DNA from: CAZQEC01 sp964591565
GTDB taxonomy: Bacteria; Patescibacteriota; UBA1384; CAJBMM01
Assembly: GCA_964591565.1 (NCBI GenBank)
Contig: CAZQEC010000037.1
Span: 1 to 9,600 of the forward strand
Length of the DNA stretch: 9,600 nt
Reading direction: 5' to 3'
In this document: piece by piece, positions 6,356 to 9,600 of the stretch
Position numbering within the stretch: the stretch's first letter is position 1
How the letters are laid out: every line of letters starts with the position of its first letter
Program-made: the position numbers and the translations under genes
Notes under the pieces: model-generated
The model's database searches: none
The model's input: the letters and a program-made list of their open reading frames with translations, nothing else
What the model was told of the DNA's origin: nothing

Positions 6356-8548
<2,193 letters not shown>

Positions 8549-8569
8549 CATTGGAATACACCAAACCAC

Positions 8570-8598
8570 TTGACGAGTTATGCGAAGTGTGATATTAT
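8570..8598 (+). promoter_or_regulatory. Consensus promoter of the plus-strand two-gene locus
   Basis: TTGACG (8570-8575), a 17-nt spacer and TATTAT (8593-8598) preceded by TGA form an extended -10 promoter, each hexamer with five of six matches. Expected initiation is near 8605, leaving a leader of about 105 nt before the first gene. It diverges from ligA, and the two upstream regions share this 170-nt spacer. Confidence 0.75.
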
Positions 8599-8637
8599 GT
8601 ACGAGATATCATCAGACAATGTAAAACACTGCCTGAT
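8590..8637. promoter_or_regulatory. Dyad symmetries over the -10 and start site (possible operators)
   Basis: TGATAT (8590-8595) and ATATCA (8606-8611) form an inverted repeat spaced 10 nt that covers the -10 and the start site. Next to it, 8611-8637 is a 27-bp near-palindrome: ATCAG-CA-TGT on the left mirrors ACA-TG-CTGAT on the right, with two mismatches. Both are placed where a repressor would block transcription. The second dyad pairs fully, with two G-U pairs, only as minus-strand RNA, so for the plus strand a DNA-level role is more likely. No regulator gene is present. Confidence 0.35.
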
Positions 8638-8654
8638 CGACCTTTAAGAATCAC

Positions 8655-8704
8655 GGGGTCAGCACACTGATCCCTCACCCGCCGGGAGCACTTCCCAAAG
8701 GAGG
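8655..8704 (+). promoter_or_regulatory. Structured leader with possible Shine-Dalgarno switch
   Basis: The leader first forms an 8-bp hairpin, GGGGTCAG-CACA-CTGATCCC (8655-8674), whose G-U pair fits plus-strand RNA. Then two pairings exclude each other: GGGA (8684-8687) with TCCC (8693-8696), or CTTCC (8691-8695) with the ribosome site GGAGG (8700-8704) around a CAAA loop. The first frees and the second hides the Shine-Dalgarno. The pairings are short, so regulation is an inference. Confidence 0.4.
8676..8696 (+). repeat. Leader repeat, copy 1
   Basis: CACCCGCCGGGAGC followed by AC and TTCCC lies just before the ribosome site of the 115-residue protein. The same 14 bases, followed directly by TTCCC, recur at 9058-9076 before the next gene. 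Confidence 0.75.
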
Positions 8705-8709
8705 CTGTG

Positions 8710-9057
8710 ATGCTCAAATGGCTACTTCACTTCTTCACGCGCAAAAAAACGCTAAAAAGCGTACCTATGAGTCGTGTATTCACAGATGGAGCAGGCCGAA
8801 ATTGGCTCGCCGATCTGGAGAATTACGGCGTAGATTACCCATTGTTCCCACAGGAAGCGATTGAAACGCCGTCGGGAAATCGGTACTTTCTGTTATCAAT
8901 ACAAAAAGATGGCGTTGAGCAGTTTATGATCTGTATGCAACCTGCCAGCGACCGCGCCAAAATCCACCCTGTTAGTATCGCTACAACAAACCTCGATGCT
9001 ACACAGATCAAAATGGCGCAACTTGTGATTGCGGACAAAAACAGCTCGAATACGTAA
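8710..9057 (+). CDS. Small protein of unknown function, 115 residues
   Basis: I do not recognise this protein. It begins with a hydrophobic then basic stretch (MLKWLLHFFTRKKTLK), which may be a short membrane-associating helix. It continues as a mixed, probably beta-rich domain containing DGAGRNWLADLENYGVDYPLF, NRYFLLSIQKDGVEQFMICMQ and a final helix near ATQIKMAQLVIADK. It has three cysteine-free thirds and only one cysteine overall (in MICMQ). The ATG at 8710 is preferred because AAAGGAGG (8697-8704) ends 5 nt upstream; a GTG one codon earlier (8707) would leave just 2 nt. A strong promoter and structured leader precede it. The next gene begins 37 nt after its stop, behind a copy of the same leader motif, which argues for co-expression. 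Confidence 0.75.
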   Translation: MLKWLLHFFTRKKTLKSVPMSRVFTDGAGRNWLADLENYGVDYPLFPQEAIETPSGNRYFLLSIQKDGVEQFMICMQPASDRAKIHPVSIATTNLDATQIKMAQLVIADKNSSNT

Positions 9058-9079
9058 CACCCGCCGGGAGCTTCCCGGC
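9058..9079 (+). repeat. Leader repeat, copy 2, with perfect hairpin
   Basis: CACCCGCCGGGAGC begins on the base after the stop codon of the first small gene. Here GCCGGGA (9063-9069) and TCCCGGC (9073-9079) make a perfect 7-bp stem with a 3-nt loop. It ends 15 nt before the ATG of the second gene, close to its ribosome site. It could act as a processing site, an attenuator or a protein-binding element shared with copy 1. Confidence 0.7.
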
Positions 9080-9094
9080 AGAAAGCAGGACGAG

Positions 9095-9397
9095 ATGCCA
9101 AATAAAATGATGCAAATCGCGCTCGCTAACGGCGCGAAGGACTTGCAAGTCGGTGACGAAATCAGAATCGGCGCAGACCAGTCAGGCATCTTTAGAGTCA
9201 GTGGCCTGTTACTTACTGACTATGATCACGAAATACACATCAATTACGGCAAACCAAACAGTGGCTGTATAGGTAAATACACTGTACCGCTAGCGGATTT
9301 ACTCCTGCTTTCGCGTGCAGACACGACTGTCTGGCGCGAGTTCGTTATGCCAACGCGTGATTATTGCACGCCCTACGCACCAGCTCACCTAGATTGA
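9095..9397 (+). CDS. Small protein of unknown function, 100 residues
   Basis: I do not recognise this protein. The ATG at 9095 is chosen because AGGA (9087-9090) lies 4 nt upstream and because the in-frame upstream codons translate the hairpin repeat and overlap the previous gene. The N-terminal 70 residues read as a small beta-barrel: LQVGDEIRIG, GIFRVSGLLLTDYDHEIHINYG and GKYTVPLADLLLL alternate strand-like stretches with turns. The tail (REFVMPTRDYCTPYAPAHLD) is proline-rich and probably extended. It has two cysteines but no metal-binding pattern. Paired with the 115-residue gene by the shared leader motif, it probably functions with it. A nucleic-acid or protein-binding role is only a guess. 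Confidence 0.7.
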   Translation: MPNKMMQIALANGAKDLQVGDEIRIGADQSGIFRVSGLLLTDYDHEIHINYGKPNSGCIGKYTVPLADLLLLSRADTTVWREFVMPTRDYCTPYAPAHLD

Positions 9398-9423
9398 GCA
9401 CTGGCAGACCGGGCAACCTGACA

Positions 9424-9451
9424 GGGCGAGGGTCCCTCACGACCCTCACCC
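9424..9451. other. GC-rich stem-loop after the second small gene
   Basis: GGG-GAGGGT (9424-9433, with C9427 unpaired) pairs with ACCCTC-CCC (9442-9451, with A9448 unpaired) around an 8-nt loop. The single mismatch is C-A in plus-strand RNA but a U-G wobble in minus-strand RNA. It lies 27 nt after the stop at 9397 and may end the plus-strand transcript, but no U-run follows on either side. Confidence 0.45.
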
Positions 9452-9466
9452 TCATCCCAGAACTTA

Positions 9467-9570
9467 TTAAGATCTCTTAGTAATTTGTGGAGATGAGAAT
9501 AAACAAAAGCAGGATCTTAAAGGGAGTCACCCTGCATAGAAGCAGGGAGACACCCTTCATTAGATCTCTT
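9467..9570. other. Non-coding region with long imperfect hairpin and paired operator-like repeats
   Basis: The stem reads AAGGG (9520-9524), A-A mismatch, GTC, A-A mismatch, CCCTGC (9530-9535), loop ATAGAA, then GCAGGG (9542-9547), GAC and CCCTT (9553-9557): 14 bp in all. GATCT (9513-9517) and AGATC (9562-9566) can close it. GATCTTAA (9513-9520) can pair instead with TTAAGATC (9467-9474). AGATCTCTT occurs twice, at 9470-9478 and 9562-9570. The two arms are also near-identical 13-bp dyads, AGGGAGTCACCCT (9521-9533) and AGGGAGACACCCT (9544-9556). No reading frame is seen here. It may be an attenuator-like leader of a gene beyond the right edge, a pair of operators or a small mobile repeat. Confidence 0.45.
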
Positions 9571-9600
9571 TCAAAACCCAATTAATCAGTCATTTCGACT

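Noticed and set aside
9029..9094. A TTG start 22 codons upstream for the 100-residue protein
   Set aside because: It overlaps the preceding gene, has no ribosome site and would translate the leader hairpin; the ATG at 9095 has AGGA at fitting distance.
9544..9556. A T-box antiterminator, suggested by GGGTG on the minus strand
   Set aside because: The conserved T-box sequence AGGGTGGNACCGCG is not present; the resemblance is limited to a few bases.
9513..9566. A canonical intrinsic terminator
   Set aside because: The stem is strong enough, but neither strand continues into a run of T.

Overview
This 9.6 kb bacterial window uses the standard code: TGA acts as a stop in gatC and in the last plus-strand gene. 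Base composition is moderate, the genes are packed tightly, and the spacers are AT-rich and repeat-laden. The style suggests a small-genome lineage of the Patescibacteria (Candidate Phyla Radiation) type: a GatCAB operon with extra small proteins inserted in it, a membrane-anchored cyclophilin, a lone DUF3800 gene, palindromic elements and near-leaderless promoters. No ribosomal RNA or ribosomal protein is present, so the assignment is only an inference.

Bases 1-637 (minus strand) hold the first 25 codons of an unidentified membrane protein running off the left edge, and a short MscS-type channel protein. Bases 638-849 are a spacer with GTAGT tandem repeats and an AT-rich palindrome. Bases 850-5233 (minus) form one tightly coupled operon, gatC > gatA > cyclophilin-type peptidyl-prolyl isomerase > HEPN-like small protein > gatB. 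The three Gat subunits make the amidotransferase that converts Glu-tRNA(Gln) and/or Asp-tRNA(Asn) to the correctly charged tRNA, so this organism probably lacks at least one of GlnRS and AsnRS.

Bases 5234-5526 separate gatC from a DUF3800 gene (5527-6168, minus). This spacer holds a good plus-strand promoter (5397-5426), a long imperfect stem-loop starting just after its predicted start site, and a U-rich terminator-like hairpin inside the 3' end of the DUF3800 gene. I read this as a small structured RNA of about 130 nt convergent with DUF3800. It is the most interesting candidate in the window, because structured RNAs near DUF3800 genes are a known but unexplained association.

Bases 6169-6355 are a spacer with the DUF3800 promoter, a TA run and a 10-bp inverted repeat. 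Bases 6356-8539 (minus) are ligA, NAD-dependent DNA ligase, interrupted in frame by a 105-bp palindromic element (7928-8032) that adds exactly 35 codons.

From 8570 to the right edge the plus strand carries a separate locus: a consensus promoter overlapped by dyad symmetry, a leader with hairpins and a possible Shine-Dalgarno switch, and two small proteins of unknown function (115 and 100 residues) each preceded by the same CACCCGCCGGGAGC block. Beyond them lies about 200 nt of non-coding sequence with strong imperfect hairpins and mutually exclusive pairings.
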